Of a stretch of 64,000 bases of DNA, positions 1 to 10,887 are shown in pieces. Numbering within the stretch: position 1 is the first letter of the stretch; the number at the start of each line of letters is the position of its first letter. The DNA comes from Trifolium pratense (Eukaryota > Streptophyta > Magnoliopsida > Fabales > Fabaceae), in contig NC_060065.1 in NCBI RefSeq assembly GCF_020283565.1, positions 48,472,409-48,536,408 of the forward strand. Reading direction: 5' to 3'. The notes beneath the pieces are model-generated. The model searched no databases, was not told where the DNA came from, and was given only the letters and a program-made list of their open reading frames with translations. The position numbers and the translations under genes were made by a program.

Positions 1-245
1 CTATTGCACTTCTTTTCTGATTGCATTGCACTTCTCCCTATTGCACTTTTGAATTCTTCTGATTGATTGCATTGATTGCACTTCTCCCTGACTTCTTCTG
101 ATTGATTGCACTTCTCTCTAGCTTCTTCTAATTACATTGCACTTCTCTCCGACTTCTTCTGATTGATTACACTTCTTCCTGGCTTCTTCTGATTGCATTA
201 CACTTCTCTCTGGCTTCTTCCGATTGATTGCACTTCTCCCTCTAT
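1..245. repeat. Imperfect short tandem repeat (unit about 27-36 bp)
   Basis: The stretch is built from repeated, diverged units containing GATTGATTGCACTTCTCCCT followed by GGCTTCTTCT-like text, at least seven times. It begins at the window edge, so its full length is unknown. It lies just before a possible polypurine tract and LTR (330-598), so it may be the 3' internal region of an element that starts outside the window. Confidence 0.7.
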
Positions 246-329
246 TGGTTGATTTTTCTGTTTGGTTTGGATCTGTTCGTTTAATTTGTAACAAGCTTAA
301 AGCTTAGTAAGCTTTAGCTTGAAGGGTAG

Positions 330-598
330 TGTTTGAAGTTTATAGTATTTAGTATGTTTTTCGTATTTTGTTTGACAAACTCACAATGCTTCTTGTTGAT
401 GCATCGTGAGTGAGTTTGAGAGTAGGTTTTAAATAATAAAATAATAGTCTATGTTATTGCGCCTGTTACGTTAGTTTAGAGTCCATTAGGTTTTATTATA
501 TATTCTCCGGTAACCTTTTTGTAAAGTCAAGCTATTAATATTCTATTAAAACCATAGCCGTCTTTCTCTTTTCTATTTGTGTATCTCTGATTCTAACA
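330..598 (+). mobile_element. Possible Copia-type LTR (3' LTR or solo LTR), element cut by window edge
   Basis: A purine-rich stretch (CTTGAAGGGTAG, 319-329) is followed by a block starting TGTTTGAAG and ending TTCTAACA, the TG...CA form of an LTR. The end of the block (ATTCTATTAAAACCATAGCC and the T-rich run after it) looks like the R/U5 part of plant Copia LTRs. No second copy is inside the window, so the call rests on boundary motifs only. A degenerate non-LTR origin cannot be excluded. Confidence 0.4.
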
Positions 599-3104
599 CC
601 AACAATCAATACATTTTTATACCATTTGCATTCTATATTTTTGGCTTTCTAGCACCCCTGGCATTCCTCGGTCACCCCTGAAATGACCAAACTAACCCTC
701 TCACTTTTTAGGATGCGAGCAGTTTTCGCACTCTAAGTAGCGAGTGACATTATTTTATACTCACAGCTCGTTACCTAGAATGCGAACTAAAATACATTTT
801 GCTATTTAATGTGAATTTATATTTGTCGTTAAGTGTATAATTTACTTATGGTGAATTAGTTCGCATCCTAGAATGTGAAATGTTGTTTTTCAATTTTTTG
901 CAATTTTACACATTCGTAAGTTAACATGCAAACTGTGGTATTCCAGTTTTACAATTTTATACACTCATTTTCTAAATATCGAGAGTGGTAAATTGAAAAT
1001 ATCAGGATGGTAATACAACAATTAACAACAATACGTGCCAACTTGACTAGTGGATGATACGACAACAATATAAGACATGGCATTGGATGCGAACCAAGCA
1101 TGTTCATTTTCATTGGGATGACAATCAATATACAGTTTCTACTACTTGCACCATTTTTATGTTCCTTTTTTCTCTGTTAACAATTTTTTTTACACAATTC
1201 ATCTGTTTAACATTTGACTTGTAATGAAATGAAAATTACATATTTGACAAAATTCATTTATTTTTTTTTAGAATATAAATGAATAGACACTCCTAGTTGA
1301 CATACAAGTGGTAAATGCTGTGACAAGAATCAAGACACGACATGCGTTGCTATAGCAAATCACACTTTCATTGATTAAGACAACTTAACTGTGAAAGAAT
1401 GCACTAACATTACTTTTTATTTCATTTGCTTAGGTTTGAGTTTGACAATGTAACAAAAAGAAAGATTTGACACACTAAAGTGAATCCACACTTTATAAGA
1501 CTAAATAAAATGCATATTTATAATGGCAGAATCGATGGATTGAGATATGTTGTTGTATATTATCACACGGTTTAAGATAATATTTATTTTCATCCGTTGA
1601 TTTGAGATCGGGCAGTTTGCACATTAGGTTAAAATCGTTAATACAATTTCAACACCGTTTGATTGAGATCGGACAGCTCAGAATAATGACCGCGTTAACA
1701 TTGTTACTGCACCAAAGCTGATTCTAAGATCGACCTAGGGTGAGCTAACTGATACCTTGCTTTAGGTGTTTTATAAATTTAGATAATAAAAATTGATTTT
1801 AAATAAATTAATTCTATAAAATTGATTCAGACTAAAAATAAATTGAATGTAAAATAATTTATGTTTAGATACATTTGTATAAGTTTAGCAAAAAATCTTA
1901 ATTTAAAAATCAACTTGTAACAAAAAAAAAAGTTAGGATTAACTCGACTCGAGATTATTCAAATATGTCAAATTCAATATTTTAGAATCAATTTTCACTC
2001 CTTCAAAAATAAAACCAAACATGCTAACAAAATTTACATCCTCTCATAATTTGTTCAATCTAAGATCTCACGTACAATAAGCCTTGCCTTGTTTTAAACC
2101 AGCCCTCTATAATAGTTCTTTGAAAATCTGTTGATCAAGTTTTTTTTCTTCTTTACATTGATTAAGATTTTTTTTTCTTTGGTTTTTCACCCTCTGGTTC
2201 CTAGGGGAAGGGGGCCCTAATAGTCCAGAGTTCGGGGCGAGTTATGACATCAAGTGGTTCCCGTCCCCTCCCAAATGCAGTTGCGGAGGATCGAACCGTG
2301 ATTAAGATTTTGAGTAGGCCTAATTAAAATATATTAGTCTCCACTTACTCTAAACTACATATTTGGCTACAGCCTTATACCTCTCATCCTTGTTGAACTT
2401 CGTTCTCAATGATGAAATTGGATCCCCTCCTACCTTTTTTGACTGACCCTCCCTCCTTTTGTTAGTCCATTGATTGTCCCACAAATAAAAGAACATAGAA
2501 GAAGAGAAAGGAAAAAAAAAAGATGAATGACCCAGATTAGAGCAGAATGGACAACATGAGAGGAAGGGCCGGAGATGATTCAGATCCTCTCCATGACCAT
2601 CAAACTTCTCAAGACCAGCCCAACACATTTCGAGGCCTACCATAATTCTAAGACAAAGCTTTTTTAAGTATGTAAAATATTTAGTAAAACAAAAGTATGT
2701 AAAATACAAATATTATCATTTGCATATAAAATATACATCACACTATGCATAAAATGAAGAAATTATGTTACCTATTTACTGGCTACAAAACAATCAAACC
2801 ACTATGCCATTATAAACTCTTGTAATATTTTTAAACATACTATAAGAAAACTAATTTCTTTGTCTAAGAATATCTTTTAGAGGCATTGTTGGTGGCTTGG
2901 GCCTTAGGCCGTCCCTGCAACTTCTGTATCCTTCATGCGGTGGATCGAGTTTAATCGAATAAATGGCAATTATTTAAGGTCATGATCAACTGTTTTTATC
3001 ATACTTTGACTGGGCATGATGTTAGCACCAAATCCACTTCAAAACTTCATCCTTGAATGCATTGAAAAGTCGCCAATAAAAAGAATATAGCTATAGTCTA
3101 TAGT
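599..3104. other. Intergenic region, no supported gene
   Basis: AT-rich spacer. Around 660-880 there are diverged inverted words (GGATGCGAG near 711 and TTCGCATCC near 863). Around 2195-2300 a GC-richer block (CTAGGGGAAGGGGGCCC and GAGGATCGAACCGTG) resembles a dispersed plant repeat. No coding sequence with recognisable domains was found. Confidence 0.6.
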
Positions 3105-6100
3105 CTATATGGTTGTATCTATGGGATAGCATCCAAGAACTCGAAGAAATGTCGCAAATTCCTGTAGGGACATATAAATCAAAAGGAAGCATTGAAAGAA
3201 AGATTTCCAATATATAAAATAAGATGTCAAAAAACACACCTGCAGATGTTCTAAAGCGGTTTGTGCTCGAGGCTCAGTCATTGATGCCTCAAAATCAATA
3301 TAGAAAAGGTAATCGAAGTACCTAACTCAAATTAGAATTAAAAAAAACCTGGTTATTTGAATGTTTGCATCAGCATCTGAGAACTGCATTATGCTAGAAA
3401 CTTAAGTTTATCCACAATTAAAGAAAAACATAACTCACTTGGCAGTTCCAGTGTTGGAGTCATCAACGACTCTTAGTGGTCGATTTCTTTGTGGGCGACT
3501 TTCAATCTGATTTCATAGTACATATCATTAAAATCTTCTTTTAATCAACATCTATCGAGTTACACTAACAAAATAAATACTTTTCATGAGATACCTTGGA
3601 TAAATTTATGTCCCTCATGGCAAATACTGCCAAAACCTTAAACAGCACCCCGGGGCCTTCATTCAGGGTAAACACAATGCTTGTCTAAAAATAATGAATC
3701 ACTGGTTCAAGAGAATCTAGAAGCATGATTTATGATAGCATAGAGTAAAGGTTCAAAAGGAGTTTTCACCTTAAAGGGCTTATTGGCTCTTGGAATTATT
3801 GGATCCCTTGCAAGCACAAGATAACGACTGACGATTTCAGAATCATCCTGTAAAAAAAGACATTGCAACCAACACAAGAGCATTTTGTTATTTACGGTAA
3901 TATAGACGCATATAATTAGACCTTCCATTGAGAAGTTTGTGTAATGTGTACTAAAGAATGACTAAAACGTAGTTGATGCACTTTATTTTATGTGCATTAA
4001 TACATTTACAGTTTTTTGTATTGATTCAACCGGACACAGTTTCACATTATTATTTTATCGGACAGATCTCTGCCATTTGAAAGGAATGTCATTTGGCACT
4101 TACATTGCAGTTAGCTGATTCGAATTGTTTTCATATAAGCTAAAATATGTTTTCATAAGTTATCCTAGAGAGCTTATTGACATATCATAAGTTGTTTCCA
4201 GAAGTTCTCTCAAAAAGTCTCACAAGTAGCTATATCAGTAGATAAACTCAAATAAGTTAATTCAAAAGGCCCTTTGAAGGTAAATCATTGTTTCCTACTT
4301 CAACTAGATTGTTGAGTTCATAGCATAGAGATTTTTCATGCCCCGGAGTTACCAAAGAATTTCTCGTATTAATATATCTACACTCTTACACAAGATCACA
4401 ACTACTTTATAACCGTATTAGTCCATCACTGACATAAGAGAACTTTACCAAAGCAAAACATTTTATTTGAAACGATCTGATACCATCGAGAATAACACTG
4501 CACATACTATTACTAAACTCTCCTATGCATTCTTGAAGGGTAACAATAAAACAATTAAATTGATGATTCCTTGAAAATGAAAATGATCGGCAAGGGGTTT
4601 TACCTGGATTCTTTCTGCAAGTACATTAAGCCCATAGATTTCAGCAGCTCGAATGCTTGCAATGGCACCAGTATCATGCAAACCATTTGACGCTACAATC
4701 TAGTCTCAAAAGCATATTAAGGAAAACAGATAAAAAATTATTCCCTACGAAAACGTTAGGTCAACTTAAAAGTCGCATTGTAGACAGATTACCATAGCAG
4801 CACCAGCCGTATCGTCAACATTTTCTCTGCTAACACCTAACTTATTCAGGAAAGTTTCACTTAAATCAAGTGCCTGCAGGAAAAAGGCTTTCAAATTTCG
4901 ACAAATCCAATGTAACTAAAAAAGCCCGAAAGAAATGAGAAACATGAAGCCTGACCTGAGAATGGCTTAAAACACGTTTAAGATACTCTTTTCTGACACC
5001 AGGTAGAGCTAGAAGGTAGAGATTAGTAGCCAACTGCACCTCACCAACAATGTGAAGCCTATGGCGAAGAAGTAAATCATAGTTCCGATGAATGCTTCCA
5101 CCAGACGTATTTTCAATTGGAATGACAACTTTATGAGCCAGCCACAACTCAACAGCCTGTCAGAAGTTTTCGAAAAAACATACAAAATATAAGGAATATT
5201 ACATAATCATATGAAGTCTAGCTTAAAGAACATTACATCACTTCAAAGTTCAAACCTTAAAAGCTTCTTCAAAATCACTGCACGAGATTGTTTCACAATT
5301 AGGGTAAGCTTTGAGTGCAGCATCCTCACTGTATGATCCTGGTATCCCCTAAATCAGTAATCCAAACATATAATGATGAACAGTGGGAATCAAATCAAAC
5401 AGTGACTAACATTACACGCATCATGATCGTACCCTATATGATATTCGTACTTTGGCACGATCATCAGAAGCAGCCTCAATATCAGATATAGATAATGGCC
5501 CTACAATTAGTACCAAAAACCAAGTCTGAGATTTGACCATATAACTCATCACAAAATATAAAATGGAAATGCTTAAGGTCAAAGAATAATGCAATAAGAT
5601 AGAAAAAAAAAATATCGAACCTATGACTTTCTAAATGATTACAACTATAGTCTGATCATAACATCATTGTTCTTTAATTGATCTAGCCAGTTTATGCATA
5701 TAAACTTGTAAACAATATTTTTCGGTATTCAAAATCTTGAAAATGTAATAGTTGATTGAAAGACCAAAAAGAAATTAGTTGTCAAAAGAAATTGGTTGTC
5801 AAAAACTTACTCAAATCAACATACAAAATTCCAACTTAATTAAGAACTTCATTTATCGCATAAGTGTTTATGTATAAGTTGTTTCTATAACTAAAAAATA
5901 TTATAGTAAAACTATTTCATATATAAGCTATAAGTTTAGCTATGCTAGAGAGCCTATGAATATAAGTTGTTTCCATAACCTTTTTGAACAATCTCACAAG
6001 TGCTTATATCAGTAGCTAAGGTCAAATAAGTGAATCCAAATTCCAAACATACCTTAATCCATATTTGATAATAAAACTAATTTGCCAAGAATTTCCTTCC

Positions 6101-6859
6101 TTATATTAGCCAAAAATAGAATAAAATAAAAGTTCCATCCTTTTGATTGTCACAAAAAGTGTCCTAGTACAATTCAATCATTTGAAATCAAACAAAAAAG
6201 GCAAAAATGAAATAAACTAAATCATATAGTGTATGTTTGGTATCACGAATCACAATGATCTACCGTGATTTTTCAAAAGCTACAATATGTATCAAAATCA
6301 CGGTAGATCAACATGATTCTGACATATTCACCGTGATACCACAAAAAAGGCAAAAATGAAATAAACTAAACCCACTAATATATGTATGTTTCACGGTGGC
6401 TATGTGAGAATCACGATGATCTACCCTGATTTTACAAAAGCTACACTATGTAGTTTTTGCAAAATCACGGTGAATCAATGTGATTCTGACATACTCACCG
6501 TGATACCAAACATAGGCATAGTCAAATGGATATTCAATTCAATAATCATAAACTTATAATAAAGTTCCTTAAACAATACTCCTAATAATGTAATAACCTC
6601 CAAGAAAAACTGAATTATAAACAAGAATTAGAAGATGAAACTACCCACTTGGAAGGAAAACATGAGAAACATCACCACCAAGATCCATTTGATTATGACC
6701 AACCACATGCAAAATTGTCTTTGCTCTTCTGACAGAAAACCCACCAAGAAAAGCACATTTTTTTGCTCTTTTCAGATTATTTTGATAATAAAGTTGAGAA
6801 CTTGAAAGCCCTGGTAAAACCAGAGATGCCATAGCCATAGCCATGGAAATTAAGGTCAA
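3105..6859 (-). CDS. ADT: Arogenate/prephenate dehydratase, plastid, 11 exons
   Basis: The enzyme converts arogenate (or prephenate) to phenylalanine (or phenylpyruvate), the last step of plastid phenylalanine synthesis. Exons read from the sequence (minus strand, in order): 6859-6649, 5500-5433, 5348-5256, 5156-4956, 4873-4793, 4699-4604, 3847-3770, 3684-3595, 3506-3439, 3321-3240, 3161-3105. All introns are GT-AG and the exons sum to 1125 nt in one frame (374 aa). The N-terminus is basic and Ser-rich, fitting a transit peptide. The start may be any of several nearby Met codons ([13 protein letters not shown]). Family motifs are clear: [38 protein letters not shown], and a C-terminal ACT domain with ESRP (the phenylalanine-binding motif). 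The multi-exon structure fits the ADT1/ADT2 subgroup rather than the intronless ADTs. Introns hold MITE copies. Confidence 0.93.
4115..4275. repeat. Dispersed legume-type MITE remnant in ADT intron 6
   Basis: Contains the words ATAAGTTATCCTAGAGAGCTTAT, CATAAGTTGTTTCCAGAAGT, TCTCACAAGTAGC and TCAAATAAGTTAATTC in that order. The same ordered words occur in the block at 5850-6055 in intron 1 (GCTAGAGAGCC, ATAAGTTGTTTCCATAA, TCTCACAAGTGC, TCAAATAAGTGAATCC), so both are copies of one repeat family. Confidence 0.6.
5850..6055. repeat. Second copy of the ADT-intron MITE family
   Basis: Shares the ordered words GAGAGCC, ATAAGTTGTTTCC, TCTCACAAGTGCTTATATC and TCAAATAAGTGAATCC with the block at 4115-4275. 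It lies in intron 1 of the dehydratase gene. No terminal inverted repeat or target duplication was pinned down. Confidence 0.55.
6189..6514. repeat. Two tandem copies of a hairpin MITE in ADT intron 1
   Basis: Copy one is about 6232-6341 and copy two about 6385-6514. Each carries ATGATCTACC(G/C)TGATTTT, then AAAGCTACA, then the inverted AAAATCACGGT(A/G)(A/G)ATCA, then GATTCTGACAT and CACCGTGATACC. The flank AAAAAAGGCAAAAATGAAATA is duplicated too (about 6195 and 6343), so the unit plus its flank was tandemly duplicated. Confidence 0.7.
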
Positions 6860-7278
6860 TGATTCTCTTCACCTCTTGTTGTGTGCTATTGCATACATTA
6901 CAAGAATTTGAAGTGTGAGAAATGGAAATAAAGGAATAACCAAAATTAAATTTGCTATTTGAAATTGAGAAACCATGACCAGAATAATAGATGATAATAT
7001 TAATTATAATATAATTAAATATGAATATTCAAAGTTTCAAATGCAAATCCAATTGATTATTGATGTATATTGAATAAAAGACAGTTTCTTGATGTCATGG
7101 GATTTGGATGGAAAAATTGCTCATAGTTTATTTTTTGTTGCTTTGACTCTTATTAGGATTTTTTTGACTCAATTGACTCTCATTAATTAATCCACTAATT
7201 ACTTTTAAAAAAAAGTTTACCACTAATAGTTTAAACTTTAAAGTGTGTCTATTAGTCTCTCAATTATAAATAGGGTCT

Positions 7279-7445
7279 TGTTAACATGTGCCCTAAGGGC
7301 ACATGTTAAGATATACCAAAATAGAAATTCAATATTTAATGATACAAAAAATTTAATGTTTCAAAAGTCAAAATACACAAATTAGCATTTAATAATTTCT
7401 ATTTTCGCTTCCTTAACATGTGCCTTAAGGGCACAAGTTAACATT
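7279..7445. mobile_element. MITE whose terminal repeats are themselves palindromes
   Basis: The left end (7279-7311) holds AACATGTGCCCTAAGGGCAC and its mirror. The right end (about 7411-7443) holds CCTTAACATGTGCCTTAAGG and the mirror GCACAAGTTAACAT. The two ends are also inverted with respect to each other (TTGTTAACATGTG against CACAAGTTAACAT). The interior is about 100 bp and AT-rich. No coding capacity. Confidence 0.65.
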
Positions 7446-7540
7446 CTCCTTATAAATATACTAAAGTGTTTGAATACTGTTATTACCTCTTAATTTTCAT
7501 GTTTTACATTCCGATGTATCTTGAGCGTGAAAATTAAAAA

Positions 7541-7735
7541 GATAATTCATTCATTCTTAATTATAAATAAAAGTTTTCTTTTTAGATTCATTTAATAACT
7601 GATGTATGCAATGAATCTATAAAGGTAAAATTTGCTTATAAAATGTCACAGAGGGAGTATATTATAGTCCAGATACATCAGTTATTCAATGAATCTAAAA
7701 ATTTGACTTTTGTTTATAATTAAGGATAGAGAGAG
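7541..7735. mobile_element. Stowaway-like MITE with imperfect terminal inverted repeats
   Basis: TTAATTATAAATAAAAGTTTTC plus TTTTTAGATTCATT at the left pairs with AATGAATCTAAAAATTTGAC plus TTTTGTTTATAATTAAGG at the right. The middle has CACAGAGGGAGTATATTAT, a common plant MITE terminus, so the block may hold two nested copies. Confidence 0.5.
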
Positions 7736-8543
7736 TGTAATATATAGTTTTTGTGGTGGATGCGAGTTTAGGTTTAATATGGTCGTGGTTTCAAACGAGC
7801 AATAAATAAAGTGTGGTGACTAATTTCTTTAAAAAAATGTTTACCAATAATAGTATAAAGTTTGACAATTAACTTTTGTTGATTAAAAATTTACTAAAGT
7901 TGTGTTTGAATGTTCGATTGCCTTTTAATCTTTATGTTTAAATTAATTTTTGCGTCCCAAGACACTTTGAACGTGAAAATTAAGAAGTTAGAATACATAG
8001 TTTTGTGGTGGACGTGAGTTTAGGTCTAATGTAATCGTGATTTTAAAGAGGAATTAAGATAGTTATAAGATGTTAGAGCAACAAGCTTATATAATTAAGG
8101 ATTAGTTGGATAGTTGATTATAATCTAATTGCAATTTTATTGAGAATTGACTAACTCATTGTAAGTATTCTCATAAACTTATTAATATCAATCATCTTTG
8201 CATCACGTTTACTTCTCTTTAAATTGTATGGAACAATATTAAAACTAAAGAGTTATCTCCCACAATTGCATATCCAATAGCAAAGTAGTCAAGTCGTTAC
8301 AAAAGTTATTATTACATAAAACAAGTAGAGTTAATTAATTAAAATTTGAAAACCCCTACCCTTAGTTTAATTACACATCACCCCATTCACCTTCTTCAAA
8401 ATTCAAGCCACAATATGTCTATTGTAAAAAAAAATAAGAAAAAAAAGCAAAGTCTATTGATTCACCTGTTTGCAAACCTACTTGTCGACTACCCGCACAA
8501 TATGACATTCTCAATATATTCATTCAATGACAAGATCTATGTG

Positions 8544-8548
8544 AAACC
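8544..8548. repeat. Target-site duplication AAACC, left
   Basis: AAACC directly precedes the left LTR and recurs directly after the right LTR (25714-25718). Confidence 0.85.
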
Positions 8549-9670
8549 TGAAGGTGTGAAAACACAAGAAGGGGGGGTTGAATTGTGTTTTAGCTAAGTT
8601 AAAACTTTTTCAAGTTCTTAACTCAACTACGTTCGCAGCGGATAAATAACACAAATAATGACAAGAGAGAGAAAGAGAGAGAGAGATCACACAAGCAATT
8701 TATACTGGTTCCTCTCACAAAACGAGAGTAGTCCAGTCCCCTTGCACTTCCAAGGGAGTTCACTATAATCACACAAGATTACACCTGCTCAAGCACACCA
8801 GCAAGAGACTTCTCAACAATGCTCAAGCACACAAGCTTAAGACTTCACACTTAAGCACACAAGCTTAAGTTTTCACACTTAAGCACACAAGCTTAAGTTT
8901 CTCAAGAATAATAAAGTATATGAAAATATACAAATGCTCTTAGATGAACCTAAAGAGAGCAAATACAAATAGTACAGAGTATTTGACTAAAGTGCAAAAA
9001 CACTTAACAGAGGTTCAGAGCTTGTATATCACAGAGTTCAGAGTTTGTTCAGCGCACGTTCAAATCTTAATCAATGTATATATGTTGTAGCTGAATCTTC
9101 TAGTATATATACCACTAGAAAAGAGTCGTTGCAAAAGGAGCCGTTGGAGTTGATAATCTTTTGTCTTTAAGCAGCCTGTCTTGATGCAGTTTGGTTGTAT
9201 CCAAAACTAAGAAAGAGTTTCAGGTACTTTGACTACTGCAGAGAAGACTTTCCTTATTCAGCTAACAAACCTGAAGACCCACGTTCTCAAAAGAGGACAG
9301 ACCAAACAGAGGTAGCTGAACTGATCAGACTTGAAAGGTCCTTTTCTTCATTGGTAGAAGAGTTGACTAGCAAAGGGAATCTTCACAACTTTCAAAGAGA
9401 TCTTCAGAGGTTGATGAAGCTTGTAGACGGACAAGAAGTTCTGAAGTCTTCATCCTCTGAATGTTGTAACTTCTGAAGTCCAACATCTTCTGAGCGCTTG
9501 TGAACTTCTGAATTCACATCCTCTGAACTTCACTCAGAGCTTATATGATGCTTATATCTGCGCACTTAAAATAAATTTTTAGTCCATTCAATTGTTAATT
9601 AATACTTTGTTATCATCAAAACCTTTATAGATTTAGGGGCAAACATTTTTAAATCAATTTTGTTCCAACA
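8549..9670 (-). repeat. Sirevirus 3' LTR (left copy)
   Basis: 1122 bp, starting TGAAGGTGTG and ending GTTCCAACA. It contains a GA microsatellite (8661-8687), about three 30-bp repeats containing AAGCACACAAGCTTAAG (8819-8905), and a minus-strand TATA-like box TATATATAC/GTATATATA at about 9104-9112. The TTCTGA/TCAGAG words frequent here also pervade the internal region. Confidence 0.93.
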
Positions 9671-9690
9671 ATCTCCCCCTTTTTGATGAT
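9671..9690 (-). other. Polypurine tract of the Sirevirus
   Basis: On the minus strand AAAAAGGGGGAGAT lies immediately before the 3' LTR start TGTTGGAAC. This is the expected plus-strand primer site for reverse transcription. Confidence 0.8.
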
Positions 9691-9754
9691 GACAAACATA
9701 AGTATTAATTGACAATTGTTGTTAAATTAACTTATCATGTTTCTCTTAGGTTTA

Positions 9755-10140
9755 TGAGGTTTGCAAGCTCCCCCTAAGATTGATACTCCTTAAAGCCAAA
9801 ACTTTAAGTTATATCCATGATATTTTAATTTAGTATAAGATTAAGATAATCTGAAATAAAACAAGTTTCATATCTTTCTTCAGAGTGAGAGGTTTGCAAG
9901 CTCTCCCCCTAAGTCTCATAAGGCTAAGTTAAAATTGCACTCTTAACTTATCCTTACTTATGAAATTTATTTTAGTTTCAACTAACTTAGTCTCCGTATT
10001 AAAGTACGTAAAACAACTTAAAAGTAACAACTTTTAATTTAACGGATAAAAGCGAGATAAAAGCATAAAAGCGTGGTTTCAGTTTTGAACTTATCACTTA
10101 TCAATTAATGCGTAACTACTCCCCCTTTTGTCATTATCAA
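9755..10140 (-). repeat. Additional polypurine-like tracts upstream of the PPT
   Basis: AGCTCCCCCTAAG near 9759-9773, CTCTCCCCCTAAG near 9901-9914, and ACTCCCCCTTTTGTCATTAT near 10118-10137 all resemble the true tract at 9671 (ATCTCCCCCTTTTTGATGAT). On the minus strand each reads as a G-rich purine run. Multiple such tracts are a known feature of Sireviruses. Confidence 0.7.
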
Positions 10141-10262
10141 AAAGTAAAAAAATTTATATAATCAAGACAGTCAAAGAAGAAGAGTGGTTGTTACAAAGGT
10201 GAATTAATTTCAAAAAACGAAAACCAACGCGCTCAAAGGTTTATAAAAAGGAACAAGTTAAC

Positions 10263-10628
10263 ATGCCTGCTTCACGTAAAAACAAGAATAAACAAGTGAA
10301 GCAAGAGAAGGTAGGAATAATGAAAAGATTCAGTTTACGCATCGCTGAGTTTAAGAGAAAGAAGAACGAAGAGAAACGCGAAGACGATGAGAAAGATAAA
10401 GAAAACAACAAGAAACCACAAGATGCGGAGATAATAATCATCTCATCAGACTCTGAAGCTGAAGAGAATGAAGATGATGCTGACTATGTTGAGTTCTTGG
10501 CGAGCTATGTTCCAGAAGAGGAACAAGAAGAAGAAGAAGAAGCACAAAACCCAGATCCCATAGAGATTTCATCAGAGGATGCTGAGGAGAAATCTGAGAT
10601 TTCTTCTGAGTATTATCCATCTGATTAG
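10263..10628 (+). CDS. Small antisense ORF of the Sirevirus, acidic/lysine-rich protein
   Basis: A 121-aa ORF on the strand opposite to gag-pol, between the env-position ORF and the 3' LTR. Residues 1-50 are very basic (KNKNKQVKQEK, KRKKNEEKREDDEKDKEN). Residues 55-121 are very acidic with SSDSEAEENEDD and EEEQEEEEEA blocks. The ISSDSE and EISSED words look like SUMO-interaction or casein-kinase-type acidic motifs, but this is only resemblance. A TATA-like TTTATAAAAAG lies at 10239-10249 and an AATAAA-like signal (TTAATAAAAT) near 10681, both on the plus strand. No family was recognised. It could be a chance low-complexity ORF. Confidence 0.45.
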   Translation: MPASRKNKNKQVKQEKVGIMKRFSLRIAEFKRKKNEEKREDDEKDKENNKKPQDAEIIIISSDSEAEENEDDADYVEFLASYVPEEEQEEEEEAQNPDPIEISSEDAEEKSEISSEYYPSD

Positions 10629-10887
10629 GATTTGTCTTTTTCTTTTTCTTTTTACCAATGTACTCCACATGGTTAGAGCATTAATAAAATTTTTGTTTTT
10701 TTTTTTTTAAAAAAATCTTGTGTTCTTATGTGCTTATTTATCAAGACAATATAATTATCAAGTGAACATGAAATAATTAATCAAGCAAAACATAAACAAA
10801 ACAACTTGAAATAGATAAACCAGAAAAAGTGTTCAGAAGATAAATAAGAAAAAAATAAAATAAAGCTTAAAACAAGTGCAGAGAATC

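Larger units (their letters stand above)
6860..8543. other. Intergenic region with MITEs, upstream of ADT
   Basis: It contains the promoter side of the dehydratase gene (just above 6859; no clear TATA box seen), MITEs at 7279-7445 and 7541-7735, and T/A-rich spacer. Text near 8065-8220 (TGTTAGAGCAACAAGC onward) could be a decayed LTR, but I see no partner copy. No gene was found. Confidence 0.6.

Noticed and set aside
2350..2709. Minus-strand 119-codon open frame
   Set aside because: No recognisable domain, low complexity, and it lies in a region with repeat character. Not called as a gene.
8346..8597. Plus-strand 83-codon frame
   Set aside because: It crosses the left LTR border of the Sirevirus and has no domain.
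9195..9476. 93-codon frame, identical at 25238-25519
   Set aside because: Lies entirely inside the Sirevirus LTRs and opposite to transcription. The identity simply reflects LTR identity.
10241..10668. Minus-strand frames opposite the 121-aa antisense ORF
   Set aside because: Ser/Phe- and Leu-rich mirror of an acidic/basic low-complexity ORF. Shadow frames.
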